This document shows positions 1 through 8,745 of a stretch of 31,440 nucleotides of DNA, one piece after another. A model generated the notes under the pieces. It was not told the origin of the DNA and did not search any database. It saw only the letters and a program-made list of their open reading frames with translations. The number at the start of each line of letters is the position of its first letter. The stretch's first letter is position 1. Both the position numbers and the translations under genes were made by a program. The DNA is taken from the NCBI GenBank assembly GCA_002405525.1, contig DHLY01000097.1, forward strand, positions 28,531-59,970, read 5' to 3'. Origin of the DNA: Proteobacteria bacterium UBA4656 (GTDB lineage: Bacteria; Pseudomonadota; Gammaproteobacteria; Xanthomonadales; Ahniellaceae).

Positions 1-1
1 G

Positions 2-1303
2 GACGACACGGTGGCGATGCGCGTGCGTTTCGACGGCGCCCTTCCGCCGCCGCAGGACCGCTACTGGCGCGGCCTCGTCCTGTGGTCGTTCGACGGCAAG
101 GCGTGGGGCGCGCCCGATGCCGCCCAGGCCTGGCGCCAGCCGCCCTCGGTCGAAGCCCTCGGCCCCGCGGTGGAGTACGAGGTGACCCTGGAGCCGACCG
201 ACCAGCGCTGGTTGTTCATGCTCGATGCGCCGCTCGCCGCGCCGGAAGGTGCGAGCCTCTCCAGCGACCTGCAAGCAATCGAGCGCGCACCGGTGACCCG
301 CGTGAAGCGCTATCGTGGCCGTTCCGCACCCCGGCATCGCAACCAGACCGATCTGCCGCACCCGCTGGCCACACTCGCGCGCCGGATTCCCGACCAGGGC
401 AACCCTCTCGCACGCGCGACAGCCGAGCGCTGGCGGGAAGAAACCGGCGGCGAACCGCGAGCGATCGCGCGCCGCGCGCTGGCGCTATACAACGCCGACT
501 TCATCTACTCGTTCGAGGTGCCCCTGCTGGGCGCCGACCCGATTGACGACTTCCTGTTTGGCATTCGCACCGGCTGGTGCGAGCACTTCGCGTCGTCGTT
601 CGTGTTCCTGATGCGCGCTGCGGGGGTGCCCGCGCGCGTGGTGGTGGGCTTCCAGGGCGGCCTGTGGAACCGCCTCGGCGGCTACCTTGCGGTGCGGCGC
701 TCCGACGCTCATGCGTGGGCGGAAATCTGGATCGCCGGCGACGGCTGGGTGCGGGTTGACCCCACCTCGGCCGTCGCGCCGGAACGGGTCTCCCGCGACG
801 CGCGCGCGGCGTTGGACACCGGCGCCAGCTGGGCACCGCAGGGATGGCTGGCGGCGCTGCGCGAACGCGTCGACTTGGTGGGTTTCTGGTGGAACGGCGC
901 GGTGGTGCAATTCAGCGCGCTGAACCAGCGGGTGCTGTTCACGGTCGCAGGACTCGACCCGGACGAGTTGGCGACCAGGGCCGGCGCGCTGCTCGCCGGA
1001 GCGGTACTGGCGCTTGCGCTGGCGGCCGCGCTGGCCGGTCGGCGGCGGCGACGCGATACCGATCCGCTGCGCGAGGCGTGGCGCGCATGGTGCGCTCGGC
1101 TGGCGGGCGTCGGCGTCGTGCGCGCCGCGAACGAGGGACCGCTCGCCTTCGGCACCCGCGCCGCCGCGGCGCTGCCAGCGCAGGCGGACGCCATCCGCGC
1201 GCTGGCGACGGGCTATGCCGGGCTGCGCTACGCTGTCCCGGCACCGGACCCGCGGGCCGCCGCAGCCTGGCGCCGTGCAGCGCGCTCCTTCCGCGTGCGC
1301 TGA
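2..1303 (+). CDS. TgpA-like transglutaminase, 3' part (5' end outside window)
   Basis: This is the C-terminal part of a membrane-anchored transglutaminase-like protein of the TgpA/DUF3488 family. The reading frame is open to the left edge, so the GTG at 11 is probably internal. The N-terminal membrane segments expected for the family would lie upstream. Counting from that GTG, the transglutaminase core shows Cys190 in GWCEHF, His234 in DAHAW and Asp250 in VDPT, the papain-like triad order. A hydrophobic Leu/Ala segment at about 329-345 is a membrane helix, followed by an Arg-rich cytoplasmic tail. By family knowledge the core faces the periplasm; the substrate is not known from sequence. In Pseudomonas and relatives the gene usually follows a MoxR ATPase and a DUF58 gene, which cannot be checked here. 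Confidence 0.85.
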   Translation, partial: DDTVAMRVRFDGALPPPQDRYWRGLVLWSFDGKAWGAPDAAQAWRQPPSVEALGPAVEYEVTLEPTDQRWLFMLDAPLAAPEGASLSSDLQAIERAPVTRVKRYRGRSAPRHRNQTDLPHPLATLARRIPDQGNPLARATAERWREETGGEPRAIARRALALYNADFIYSFEVPLLGADPIDDFLFGIRTGWCEHFASSFVFLMRAAGVPARVVVGFQGGLWNRLGGYLAVRRSDAHAWAEIWIAGDGWVRVDPTSAVAPERVSRDARAALDTGASWAPQGWLAALRERVDLVGFWWNGAVVQFSALNQRVLFTVAGLDPDELATRAGALLAGAVLALALAAALAGRRRRRDTDPLREAWRAWCARLAGVGVVRAANEGPLAFGTRAAAALPAQADAIRALATGYAGLRYAVPAPDPRAAAAWRRAARSFRVR

Positions 1304-1462
1304 GCGGCCCCCGGCGGGCCGGAATGCCACGGGCAACCCGGCTGCCGACCGGGGTCGCGGCGGGGCGCTTCCGCAGCAGCGCCGGACTCGCCCCTGCCGG
1401 CCGCGGCAGGCGCGACGCCAGCGGGTCATCATCCGTCCTGGAGACGTCACCTGGAGTCGAGC

Positions 1463-2026
1463 ATGAACCTTCGCCTGCCCATCGCCGCCACGCTCGCCCT
1501 GATCGCCGGCTGCGCCACCGCGCCGAAACCCCTGCAGGGCGACTTCGTCTCGCGCAGTCCGCGCGAGCCCGCCGCGCTGGGCGAGCGTGTGCGCTGGGGA
1601 GGCGCGGTGATTGCGGTCGAGCCGCAGTCCGGCCGGACCTGCTTCCAGATCCTCGCCCGCCCGCTGGCCGCCAACGGGCGGCCGCGCGAGACCGACGACA
1701 GCGAGGGGCGCTTCCTCGCCTGCCGCGCCGGCTTCTACGATCCTGCGGTGTTCACCGCCGGGCGCGAAGTGACCGTGGTCGGCAGCGCGGACGGCAGCGA
1801 ATCCCGCACCGTGGGCGACTACCCGCTGGATCTGCCGCGGGTGGCCGCCGAAGCGATCCACCTATGGCCGCAGCGCGTCGATACGCGCTATCGCTACGCC
1901 CCCTATCATTTCTGGTCGCCGCTCGGTCACCACGGCTGGTGGTGGCCCTCGATCCGCTACCACCGGGTGCCGCATGTGCGGGCGCGCGAAGCGGCGCCGA
2001 CCGCATCGCCGCCGGACCCGCAGTGA
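1463..2026 (+). CDS. Slp-family outer-membrane lipoprotein
   Basis: A 187-residue lipoprotein. The N-terminus is a short signal peptide ending in the lipobox LIAGC, with Cys17 as the acylation site. The body resembles the Slp family (starvation-inducible outer-membrane lipoprotein): FVSRSP near residue 30, VRWGGAVIAVEP near 48, CFQILARPL near 61, then a region with GREVTVVGSADG. The tail is rich in His, Trp and Tyr (for example YHFWSPLGHHGWWW), a feature of several Slp homologues. ATG at 1463 follows GGAG, and 159 bp separate it from the transglutaminase stop, so it probably has its own promoter. It converges with the HIT gene with three bases between the stop codons. The molecular function of Slp proteins is unclear. 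Confidence 0.8.
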   Translation: MNLRLPIAATLALIAGCATAPKPLQGDFVSRSPREPAALGERVRWGGAVIAVEPQSGRTCFQILARPLAANGRPRETDDSEGRFLACRAGFYDPAVFTAGREVTVVGSADGSESRTVGDYPLDLPRVAAEAIHLWPQRVDTRYRYAPYHFWSPLGHHGWWWPSIRYHRVPHVRAREAAPTASPPDPQ

Positions 2027-2029
2027 GGA

Positions 2030-2371
2030 TCACCCCGGCGGCCAGGCCAGCACGCGGCCGGCCAGCAGGTGCAGGTGGATGTGGAACACTGTCTGCCCCG
2101 CGTCGCGGTTGCAGTTGAAGACCGTGCGGTAGCCGGATTCCGCGAAGCCTTCCTGCTTTGCATAGGCCGCCGCGGCCAGCACCAGACGGCCGACCAGGTC
2201 GGCATCTGCGGCCCCGAGTTCGTTCAGCGTGGCGATCTCGCGCCGCGGCACGAACAGGACGTGGACCGGCGCCTGCGGGTTGATGTCCGCGAAACCGACC
2301 ACGTGTTCGTCCTCGTAGACGATCCGGGCTGGAAGCTCGCGCTGGATGATCCTGGTGAAAAGGGTTGGCAT
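2030..2371 (-). CDS. HIT-family (HinT-like) purine nucleotide hydrolase
   Basis: A 113-residue histidine-triad protein, the usual length for a HinT-type phosphoramidase. The triad HIHLHLLAG lies near the C-terminus. Other family features are FTRIIQRELPA at the N-terminus, YEDEHVVGFADINPQAPVH in the substrate pocket strand and LFVPRREIATLNEL. Members hydrolyse adenosine or guanosine 5'-phosphoramidates in the cytoplasm. The ATG at 2369-2371 gives a protein starting MPTLF, the family start. Longer in-frame starts would run into the 3' end of recR and add Arg/Pro-rich sequence unlike the family. The ribosome binding site is weak. It lies 163 bp downstream of recR on the same strand. Confidence 0.9.
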   Translation of the reverse strand: MPTLFTRIIQRELPARIVYEDEHVVGFADINPQAPVHVLFVPRREIATLNELGAADADLVGRLVLAAAAYAKQEGFAESGYRTVFNCNRDAGQTVFHIHLHLLAGRVLAWPPG

Positions 2372-2475
2372 CGTCGGTGGCTCGTTGGCGTGGACGCTGC
2401 AGCCCTGGCGGCGCTGCTGGCTCGACCCCGAACGCCAAGGGTACAGGGCTCGGGGACAGCGATGACCCCTCTCAC

Positions 2476-2505
2476 GCGGGCCGCGGGCCGCGGGCCCCGG
2501 GCCCG
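2476..2505. repeat. Triple GCGGGCC repeat with GC palindrome
   Basis: Three exact tandem copies of GCGGGCC fill 2476-2496. A GGGCCCCGGGCCC near-palindrome overlaps the last copy and runs on. It sits between the recR stop and the HIT start. It could fold into a GC-only hairpin in the recR transcript, but no T-run follows on either strand, so it is not a typical intrinsic terminator. Confidence 0.6.
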
Positions 2506-2534
2506 AAGCCCTGCAGCCCGTCCACCGCCACGGC

Positions 2535-3131
2535 TTACAGAGCCTGTCGGCTTCCGAACGCATGCGCCAGCGTGCCGCGGTCGACGAACTCCAGTTCGCC
2601 ACCGATCGGAACGCCGTGGGCGATGCGACTGGCCCGCACGCCTGCCGCGCGCGCCAGTTGCGCGAGGTAGTGGGCGGTGGCCTCGCCCTCGACCGTGGGA
2701 TTGGTGGCGACGATCAACTCCCGCACCTCCCCCTCGCGCAGGCGCTGGGCCAGCAGGTCGAGACCGATCTCGGCAGGCCCCAGCCCGTCCAACGGCGACA
2801 GCCGGCCGAGCAGCACGAAGTACAGCCCGCGATAGCCGGTCGCCTGCTCCACAGCCAACTGGTCGACCGGCGTCTCCACCACGCACAGCAGGGAAAGGTC
2901 GCGGGCGCCGCTCGCGCAGGTGCCACACAGGTCGGCCTCGCTGAACGTGCGGCAGCGCCGGCAGTGGCCGATGCGCTCGACCGCCTCGACCAGCCGCCCG
3001 GCCAGGCGACGCGCCCCATCCCGATCGCGTTCCAGCAAGTGGAAAGCCATGCGTTGCGCGCTCTTGGCGCCCACGCCAGGCAGACAGCGCAGGGCCTCGA
3101 TCAGTTCGAGCAGCAGGGGCGAGGACGACAC
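2535..3131 (-). CDS. recR: Recombination mediator protein RecR
   Basis: A 198-residue protein matching RecR in length and layout. The N-terminal helix-hairpin-helix region carries [18 protein letters not shown] zinc finger follows with Cys57, Cys60, Cys69 and Cys72 (CRRC and CGTC). The Toprim domain begins at [10 protein letters not shown], and the C-terminal Walker-like segment contains THYLA-type [11 protein letters not shown] and THG-type [19 protein letters not shown]. RecR acts with RecO to load RecA on SSB-coated gapped DNA. It is the last gene of the dnaX-ebfC-recR run, starting 25 bp after the ebfC stop, so co-transcription is likely. Confidence is high because sequence and gene order agree. 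Confidence 0.97.
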   Translation of the reverse strand: MSSSPLLLELIEALRCLPGVGAKSAQRMAFHLLERDRDGARRLAGRLVEAVERIGHCRRCRTFSEADLCGTCASGARDLSLLCVVETPVDQLAVEQATGYRGLYFVLLGRLSPLDGLGPAEIGLDLLAQRLREGEVRELIVATNPTVEGEATAHYLAQLARAAGVRASRIAHGVPIGGELEFVDRGTLAHAFGSRQAL

Positions 3132-3156
3132 GGGCGCGGGCGCGCAGCGACAGGGA

Positions 3157-3480
3157 TCAGAAAGGCAGCTTGAAGCCCGGCGGCAGGTTCATCCCGCCGG
3201 CGACCTCCGACATCCGCTGCTGGGTCAGCTCGGCGATCCGGTTGTTGGCGTCGTTGCACGCCGCGGCGACGAGATCCTCCAGCATCTCGACGTCGCCGCC
3301 GGCCACGGACGGATCGATCCTGACCCGTTTGACCTCGTGCCTTCCGTTGATCGTCACCGCGACCATGTTGCCACCGGCCTGGCCGGTGGCCTCCAGCGCC
3401 GCGACCTCCTCCTGCGCGCGCTTCAGGTTCTCCTGCATGCGCTGCGCCTGCTGCATCAGGTTTCCGAGCGGACCCCGCAT
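3157..3480 (-). CDS. ebfC: YbaB/EbfC nucleoid-associated protein
   Basis: A 107-residue YbaB/EbfC-family DNA-binding protein. The N-terminus [18 protein letters not shown] is the family's helical start, followed by a central strand region ([18 protein letters not shown]) and a C-terminal amphipathic helix ending in a Gly/Pro-rich tail ([11 protein letters not shown]). The ATG at 3478-3480 is chosen because GGAGTG lies just upstream; an upstream in-frame start would add 17 Arg-rich residues overlapping dnaX. The gene begins four bases after the dnaX stop, indicating translational coupling. Members form dimers that bind and bend DNA. The position between dnaX and recR is the classical one. Confidence 0.95.
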   Translation of the reverse strand: MRGPLGNLMQQAQRMQENLKRAQEEVAALEATGQAGGNMVAVTINGRHEVKRVRIDPSVAGGDVEMLEDLVAAACNDANNRIAELTQQRMSEVAGGMNLPPGFKLPF

Positions 3481-3484
3481 GGCA

Positions 3485-5263
3485 TCACTCCGGTTGGGTG
3501 GAGCGCGTCGTCTGCGGGACGACGCGCGCATCGAAATGCTGGATCAGGACCTGAACCACCGGATCGGCGGCGATCGACGCTTCGGCGCGCGACTGGCGCT
3601 GCGCCTGCTCGCGCCGCTCGCGCTCGGCCAGGGTTTCGGCCGCAGTGTCGAGCGCCACCACCTGCACCCTGAGGCCCGCGCCCAGCGCCGGCGCAAGCGC
3701 CGCGGCCAGCGCGCGCACCAGCGCGTCACTGCGCAGGTGCTCGAACTGGGATGCCACCCCGATGCGCAGGTTTCCGTCCTCCAGTGTCAGCGGCACCGCA
3801 TTGTGCGCCAGTTCACGCAGCGGCCCGCGCAGCGCCGCGGCAGCCAGCAGCGCGGCCCAGCGTTCGGCGGACATTGCGGGCTGCGGTGCGAGCGGGGGAA
3901 CGGCAGACGCCGCGGCCGATTCGGCCACGCGCGGCGCAGCCAAGCCTGCGGCGACATGCGCTTGTGCGGGGCGCCGGACTGTCGCAGGTTCGTCGAAAAT
4001 GCCGGGCGGCAGCGCCGGCACCACCCGGGGCGCGACGACCGACCCGCCGGTCGACGGCAGAACCGCAGCCTCTGGCGCGACGCGCGACGCTGGGGCGACA
4101 GGGGGTTCGGGCGCGCCTGCAGGTGATCGCTTCGATGCCACGGCTGCAACGGATCCCACGGCCGCTGCCGCGAGCGGGCGCGCCGTGCCGGGGCTGCCGT
4201 CGTCGGGCCGGAACGCGAGCATCCGCAGCAGTGTCATCTCGAAGCCGGCGCGCGGGCCCGGGGCCATGCCGAGGTCGCGGCGTCCGATGATCGCGATCTG
4301 GTACAGCAGCTGAACCTGCTCCGGCGCCAGGGCCCGGGCGAGCGCGGCGTCCGGTTCCGTGCCGCCGCCGAGGAACTGATGCAACTGGATGCGGTGCAGG
4401 TTGGCGGCGAGTTCGTCCAGCACGGTGCCGAAGTCGGGCGCAAACTCGGCCAGCTCGGCCACTCGAGCGAACAGCGCCGCGGCATCGCCGGCGGAGATCG
4501 CCTCGAGCAGGCCGGAGAGGCTGGCGCGGTCGACAGTGCCGAGCATCGCCCGCACCTCGGGGCCGGCAAGCCGGCCGCCACCGTAGGCGATCGCCTGGTC
4601 GAGCAGAGACAGCGCATCGCGCATCGACCCGTTGCCGCCGCGCGCAATCTCCGCCACCGAGTCCGCATCGTGCCCGATGCCCTCGGCGGCAAGGATGCGC
4701 GACACCTGGCCTGCGATCTGTTCGTCGCTCAATCGCTTGAGGTTGAACTGCAGACAACGCGACAGGACCGTGACCGGCAGCCGTTGCGGATCGGTGGTGG
4801 CGAGCAGGAACTTGGCGTGCTCGGGCGGCTCCTCCAGCGTCTTCAGCAGCGCATTGAAAGCACTGCGCGACAGCATGTGCACCTCGTCCACGAGGTAGAC
4901 CTTGTAGCCGCCGCGGGTCGGACGATACTGGGCGCTCTCGATCAGTTCGCGCACGTTCTCGACGCCGGTGTTGCTGGCGGCGTCGATCTCGAGAAGGTCG
5001 AGGAAGCGGCCGGCGTCGATGTCACGGCAGATTCCGCACTCGCCGCAGGGCTCGGAGCCGACGCCGCGCTCGCAATTGAGACTCTTGGCGAAGATCCGCG
5101 CGATGGTGGTCTTGCCGACTCCGCGCGTGCCGGTGAACAGGAACGCATGGTGAATGCGACCGGAATCCAGCGCGTGGGTGAGCGCACGCACCACGTGCTC
5201 CTGGCCGACCAGCTCGGCGAAGCGTCGGGGGCGCCACTTGCGGGCGAGGACCTGATAGGACAC
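3485..5263 (-). CDS. dnaX: DNA polymerase III subunit tau/gamma
   Basis: A 592-residue clamp-loader subunit. The start is a GTG giving VSYQVLARKWRPRRF, the conserved DnaX N-terminus; the longer frame would enter the 4.5S RNA gene. Walker A is GTRGVGKT at 45-52. Zinc ligands are Cys64, Cys73, Cys76 and Cys79. Walker B is LVDEVH near 124-129, and the SRC motif is at 168-170. After domain III there is an Ala/Pro-rich linker (about 370-480) and a C-terminal domain that would bind the alpha subunit. I saw no A-rich slippery heptamer like the one producing gamma in E. coli, so only tau may be made. The gene follows the SRP RNA by 65 bp and precedes ebfC by four bases. Confidence 0.97.
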   Translation of the reverse strand: MSYQVLARKWRPRRFAELVGQEHVVRALTHALDSGRIHHAFLFTGTRGVGKTTIARIFAKSLNCERGVGSEPCGECGICRDIDAGRFLDLLEIDAASNTGVENVRELIESAQYRPTRGGYKVYLVDEVHMLSRSAFNALLKTLEEPPEHAKFLLATTDPQRLPVTVLSRCLQFNLKRLSDEQIAGQVSRILAAEGIGHDADSVAEIARGGNGSMRDALSLLDQAIAYGGGRLAGPEVRAMLGTVDRASLSGLLEAISAGDAAALFARVAELAEFAPDFGTVLDELAANLHRIQLHQFLGGGTEPDAALARALAPEQVQLLYQIAIIGRRDLGMAPGPRAGFEMTLLRMLAFRPDDGSPGTARPLAAAAVGSVAAVASKRSPAGAPEPPVAPASRVAPEAAVLPSTGGSVVAPRVVPALPPGIFDEPATVRRPAQAHVAAGLAAPRVAESAAASAVPPLAPQPAMSAERWAALLAAAALRGPLRELAHNAVPLTLEDGNLRIGVASQFEHLRSDALVRALAAALAPALGAGLRVQVVALDTAAETLAERERREQAQRQSRAEASIAADPVVQVLIQHFDARVVPQTTRSTQPE

Positions 5264-5328
5264 GAGGTGCTTCCGGCAGATGACCGATTGTGCCAACCGC
5301 AGGGCGCTGCCGCCACGCACGGCGCAGG

Positions 5329-5441
<113 letters not shown>

Positions 5442-5540
5442 GTCGAAGCCTTGCGTCGCGAGAACCACCGGGCCCCCGCGGCCTGCCTGCGCCGCGCCCG
5501 ACCGCGGCGCCACGCAGCTGTCACATCATGCTGCGAACGC

Positions 5541-5633
5541 TGGCGGAGAGGGCGGGATTCGAACCCGCGATACGGGGATAAGCCGTATACACACTTTCCA
5601 GGCGTGCTCCTTCAACCACTCGGACACCTCTCC
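5541..5633 (-). tRNA. tRNA-Ser(GGA)
   Basis: The minus strand folds as a class II tRNA with a long variable arm. The acceptor stem pairs GGAGAGG with CCUCUCC, the T arm contains GGGTTCGAATCCC, and CCA is encoded. The anticodon loop CTGGAAA gives anticodon GGA, serine. It lies 99 bp upstream of the 4.5S RNA gene. Confidence 0.95.
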
Positions 5634-5799
5634 GCGTCCGGGCACCGGCCGCATCCGCGACAGGCCGGAGCGTGCAGCACAGGGCTGCCCGCCATGCACC
5701 GGGACGAGGAGTCTACTGGAACCCGGGGGCCGCGCCAAACCGCGAGCTGCGCCGCGCGCCCGCAATGGCGGGCGCGGGACGACACTGCGACCCGGCGAA

Positions 5800-6219
5800 T
5801 CAGGGATGCAGCCAGCGCGTTCCGCCGCCATCCGCGTAGTCTTCGCGCTTCCAGATCGGCAGCCTGCCCTTGATCGAATCGATCAGGAAGCGGCACGCAT
5901 CGAATGCTTCCGCGCGGTGCCCCGCCGCCACCCCGACCCAAACCGCGAGATCGCCCAGCGCCAGCTCGCCGGTGCGGTGCATGCAAGCCACGCCGAGCAG
6001 CGGCCAGCGCGCGAGTGCCTCACCGACCACCCGCTCGCCCTCGCGCTGCGCCAGTTCCGCGTAGGCCTCGTAGCGGAGCGAGGCTACCCGCCGGCCGTCG
6101 TTGCGGTCGCGCACCACGCCCTCGAATACACAGACCCCGCCAGCGGCGTGGTGCGCCAGCCGCGCACGCAGCGCGGCCGCATCGATTGGACGCTCGGACA
6201 GCGCGAACACCTCAGCCAC
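5800..6219 (-). CDS. moaE: Molybdopterin synthase catalytic subunit
   Basis: A 139-residue MoaE. Diagnostic pieces are the N-terminal strand and helix with AAALRARLAHHAAGG, VCVFEGVVRDRNDGRRV, LRYEAYAELAQREGE, CMHRTGELALGDLAVWVGVAAGHR and the active-site segment IKGRLPIWKRE, whose lysines correspond to the catalytic pair. With MoaD it adds two sulfurs to cyclic pyranopterin monophosphate to make molybdopterin. The start is GTG at 6217-6219, overlapping the moaD stop by eight bases. Starting there gives the standard family N-terminus. It is the last gene of the moa run. Confidence 0.96.
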   Translation of the reverse strand: MAEVFALSERPIDAAALRARLAHHAAGGVCVFEGVVRDRNDGRRVASLRYEAYAELAQREGERVVGEALARWPLLGVACMHRTGELALGDLAVWVGVAAGHRAEAFDACRFLIDSIKGRLPIWKREDYADGGGTRWLHP

Positions 6220-6448
6220 CCGAGACCGGCGGGATGAAAACGACTTCGTCGCTCTCGGACAAAGGCGAATCCCACGCGGCGAACTCGCCGTTGACCGCCA
6301 CCCGCAGGCGTGCGGCGGGCAGGCCGAAACCGTGCCGCTCGGCAAGCGCACGGTACAGCTCGGGCAGACCGCACGCCGCCTCCACCGTCTCCGCGTCGCA
6401 GCCCGCGGCGTCGCGCAGGCTGGCAAAATAGCGCACACGAACCCTCAT
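6212..6448 (-). CDS. moaD: Molybdopterin synthase sulfur carrier subunit
   Basis: A 78-residue ubiquitin-like MoaD. It begins [14 protein letters not shown] and ends FIPPVSGG; the C-terminal Gly-Gly is the site of adenylation and thiocarboxylation. The ATG at 6446-6448 overlaps the moaC stop in an ATGA arrangement, and its own stop overlaps the moaE start by eight bases, so the carrier and catalytic subunits should be made by coupled translation. Length and ends match the family with no anomaly. Confidence 0.96.
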   Translation of the reverse strand: MRVRVRYFASLRDAAGCDAETVEAACGLPELYRALAERHGFGLPAARLRVAVNGEFAAWDSPLSESDEVVFIPPVSGG

Positions 6449-6945
6449 GGTACGGTCGAGCCGCGTCCGCTGCGCCCGCCGCGCTTGGCCACGAGCCTGG
6501 CAGGCCCAATCTCGATGCCCTGGCCGAGCGCCTTGCACATGTCGTAGATCGTCAGCGCGGCCACCGTGGCGCCGGTGAGCGCCTCCATCTCCACGCCGGT
6601 CCGCGCCAGCGTGCCCACGCGGCAGGTGATGCGAACCGTCCGCTCGCCGGCAAAGGCCACGCCGATCCGGCAAGCGTCGATCGCCAGAGGGTGGCAGAAC
6701 GGGATCAGTTCGTGCGTGCGCTTGGCGGCGAGCGTGCCGGCAACGATCGCGGTATCGAACACAGGCCCCTTCTTGGTCCGCAAACCGCCCTCGCGCAGCG
6801 CGTCGGCGGCGGCCTGCGGCAGCACCACCAGGCACTCGGCCGCGGCCTCGCGCACCGTCGGCGCCTTGGCCGAAACATCCACCATGCCGGGTCGCCCCGC
6901 CACGTCGACGTGCGACAGCGTCGCCTTGACCTTGCGCGCGGCCAT
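6445..6945 (-). CDS. moaC: Cyclic pyranopterin monophosphate synthase
   Basis: A 166-residue MoaC. Family signatures are [18 protein letters not shown] at the N-terminus, [56 protein letters not shown] and [11 protein letters not shown] near the C-terminus. It converts the 3',8-cyclo-GTP product of MoaA into cyclic pyranopterin monophosphate. The ATG at 6943-6945 is preceded by GGAGG inside the end of moaA, with two bases between the genes. The Arg/Gly-rich tail ([12 protein letters not shown]) is a little longer than in E. coli. Confidence 0.97.
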   Translation of the reverse strand: MAARKVKATLSHVDVAGRPGMVDVSAKAPTVREAAAECLVVLPQAAADALREGGLRTKKGPVFDTAIVAGTLAAKRTHELIPFCHPLAIDACRIGVAFAGERTVRITCRVGTLARTGVEMEALTGATVAALTIYDMCKALGQGIEIGPARLVAKRGGRSGRGSTVP

Positions 6946-6947
6946 GC

Positions 6948-8000
6948 TCAGCCTCCGATCCGGTACATCTCGACGCGCGCCGGCGGCGGGTCGGCGGTGA
7001 TTCCGGCGCGCAGTTCGGAATGGCGATCGACGCGCGCGCGCCATACCGACGCGATGGCCTCGCGCAGCGACGCGTCGTCGCCGCGAAGCACGGGCCGCAG
7101 ATCGGCGCCGCTTGCCGCGAACAGGCAGGAATACAGGCGCCCCTCGGACGACAGCCGCGCACGGTGGCAGTCGCCGCAGAACGGCGCGCTGACCGAGGAC
7201 ACGAAGCCGATCTCGCCGGCGCCGTCCTCGAACGCCCAGCGCTCGGCCACCTCGCCCCGGTAGGAGCGCTGTAGCGGACGGATCGGCCAACGGGAATTGA
7301 CGCGCGCGACGATCTCCGCGCTCGGCACCACGGCCGTCGGCTGCCAGCGATTGCAGGTGCCGACGTCCATGTACTCGATGAAGCGAAGCACATGGCCGCT
7401 GCCGCGGAATCGCGCCACCAGCGCCTCGACCTCGGAATCGTTGACGCCGCGCTGCAGCACCGCGTTGACCTTGATCGGCCGGAAGCCCGCAGCCTCGCCC
7501 GCGGCGATGCCGTCCAGCACCGCGGCCACGTCGCCGCGGCCGCCGCTCATCCGCGCGAACAGGACCGCGTCGATCGCGTCCAGGCTCACCGTCAGCCGTC
7601 GCAGTCCGGCGGCGCGCAGCCCGGCGGCGTGCGCGGCCAGCAGGCTGCCGTTGGTGGTGAGCGCCAGGTCGCGCACGCCTTCGATTGCGGCAAGACGCGC
7701 CACGATGTCGGGCAGGTCGCGTCGCAGCAGCGGCTCGCCCCCGGTCAGGCGCAGCTTGTCGACGCCCAGCGCGACGAAAGCGCGGGCGATGCGGACAATT
7801 TCGGCCGCAGTCAGGCGGTCGGCTGCGGTGTCGGCCCCATCGTCGCGCGGGTAGCGGCTCTCCGGCATGCAGTAGGGGCAGCGGAAATTGCAGCGATCGA
7901 CCACCGAGATGCGCAGGTCGCGCAGCGGCCGGCCGCGGCGGTCGCGCGGCCGGCAGTCGTCGATCACCGCAAGCGGGATCCGCTTAGCCACGACCGGCAT
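6948..8000 (-). CDS. moaA: GTP 3',8-cyclase MoaA (radical SAM)
   Basis: A 350-residue radical SAM enzyme. The N-terminal [4Fe-4S] motif uses Cys37, Cys41 and Cys44 ([10 protein letters not shown]). The second cluster motif near the C-terminus has Cys275, Cys278 and Cys292 (CGDC and YSC). [13 protein letters not shown] is the SAM-binding GGEP region. The chain ends in Gly-Gly, as expected for MoaA. It performs the first committed step of molybdenum cofactor synthesis from GTP. The ATG at 7998-8000 overlaps the upstream hydrolase gene by 17 bases. A GTG nine bases later is an equally good start by spacing, so the first three residues are uncertain. Confidence 0.96.
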   Translation of the reverse strand: MPVVAKRIPLAVIDDCRPRDRRGRPLRDLRISVVDRCNFRCPYCMPESRYPRDDGADTAADRLTAAEIVRIARAFVALGVDKLRLTGGEPLLRRDLPDIVARLAAIEGVRDLALTTNGSLLAAHAAGLRAAGLRRLTVSLDAIDAVLFARMSGGRGDVAAVLDGIAAGEAAGFRPIKVNAVLQRGVNDSEVEALVARFRGSGHVLRFIEYMDVGTCNRWQPTAVVPSAEIVARVNSRWPIRPLQRSYRGEVAERWAFEDGAGEIGFVSSVSAPFCGDCHRARLSSEGRLYSCLFAASGADLRPVLRGDDASLREAIASVWRARVDRHSELRAGITADPPPARVEMYRIGG

Positions 8001-8745
8001 CCGCTGCCGGCTCGTGGTCGGCCAGCGCGAACGACTCACCCGCATGCGCGACCCGATGCCCACGGGAACGCAGCGTCTCGCCATCCGCCGCCGATCCGTA
8101 GTGATAGAGCACGAAGCGCCGGCGCAGCTCCGCCGGATAGTCGCGCTCGAGTTCATCGACCCCGGTGTGCGAAGGGTTGCCGCGCAGCGCGCAGTCGTGC
8201 GCGATCAGTTCGTCGCCGCGCCCGTAGTGCGCCAGCGCCTCGGGGATCGGCCGCGTGTCGCCGGTCCAGACGAAGCTGCCGCGCAGGCCGAGGCCGCAGG
8301 CCGAACCCGGCGCGTGGTGGCGCACCGGAAAAACGTCGAACCACATTCCCTCGTGCCAGAAGCCACGCTGCACCGGAATCAACTGGAACGCGTCCCAGAA
8401 ATTGCCGCTGCCCTCTGCGATCGCATTGGGATAGGTCGCCAGCCGGTCGTGCACGACACCGATCACGCCCAAGGGAAGGTACAAGCGAACGCGAGCGCGG
8501 CGCTGCGGATCGAAATAGGCACGGTAGAACAGCCGCTCCAGCCCGCCGACGTGGTCCAAGTGGGCGTGAGTGATGAACAGCGCCGACGGGATCGTGCGGT
8601 AGGCGTCAAGGAAGGCCGTCAGCCCCTCGGGACCACAGTCGATGGTCAGCAGCGGCGCGCCATCGCGTTCGAGGACGGCGTTGGAGGACCCCAGCTCCAC
8701 CGCCTGCGCGCCGCCGACGCCGAGGAAACGCAGCGCGAGACTCAC
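7984..8745 (-). CDS. MBL-fold metal-dependent hydrolase
   Basis: A 253-residue metallo-beta-lactamase-fold protein. The metal motif is THAHLDH with His60, His62, Asp64 and His65. A downstream His in FPVRHHAPGS, Asp in WTGDTRP and a late HDCAL/SHTG segment supply further likely ligands, giving the layout of RNase Z-like and related hydrolases. The substrate cannot be read from the sequence. Translation starts at GTG 8743-8745, overlapping the kdkA stop by four bases (GTGA), and the 3' end overlaps moaA. It is therefore embedded between an LPS gene and the moa genes. RNase Z itself is less likely, as its extended exosite arm is not evident. Confidence 0.85.
   Translation of the reverse strand: MSLALRFLGVGGAQAVELGSSNAVLERDGAPLLTIDCGPEGLTAFLDAYRTIPSALFITHAHLDHVGGLERLFYRAYFDPQRRARVRLYLPLGVIGVVHDRLATYPNAIAEGSGNFWDAFQLIPVQRGFWHEGMWFDVFPVRHHAPGSACGLGLRGSFVWTGDTRPIPEALAHYGRGDELIAHDCALRGNPSHTGVDELERDYPAELRRRFVLYHYGSAADGETLRSRGHRVAHAGESFALADHEPAADAGRG

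Noticed and set aside
485..1861. A 458-codon minus-strand frame across the transglutaminase and slp genes
   Set aside because: It spans two real genes on the other strand and has no coherent protein features.
3485..5263. Programmed frameshift in dnaX producing a short gamma form
   Set aside because: No A-rich slippery heptamer is visible in the region after domain III.
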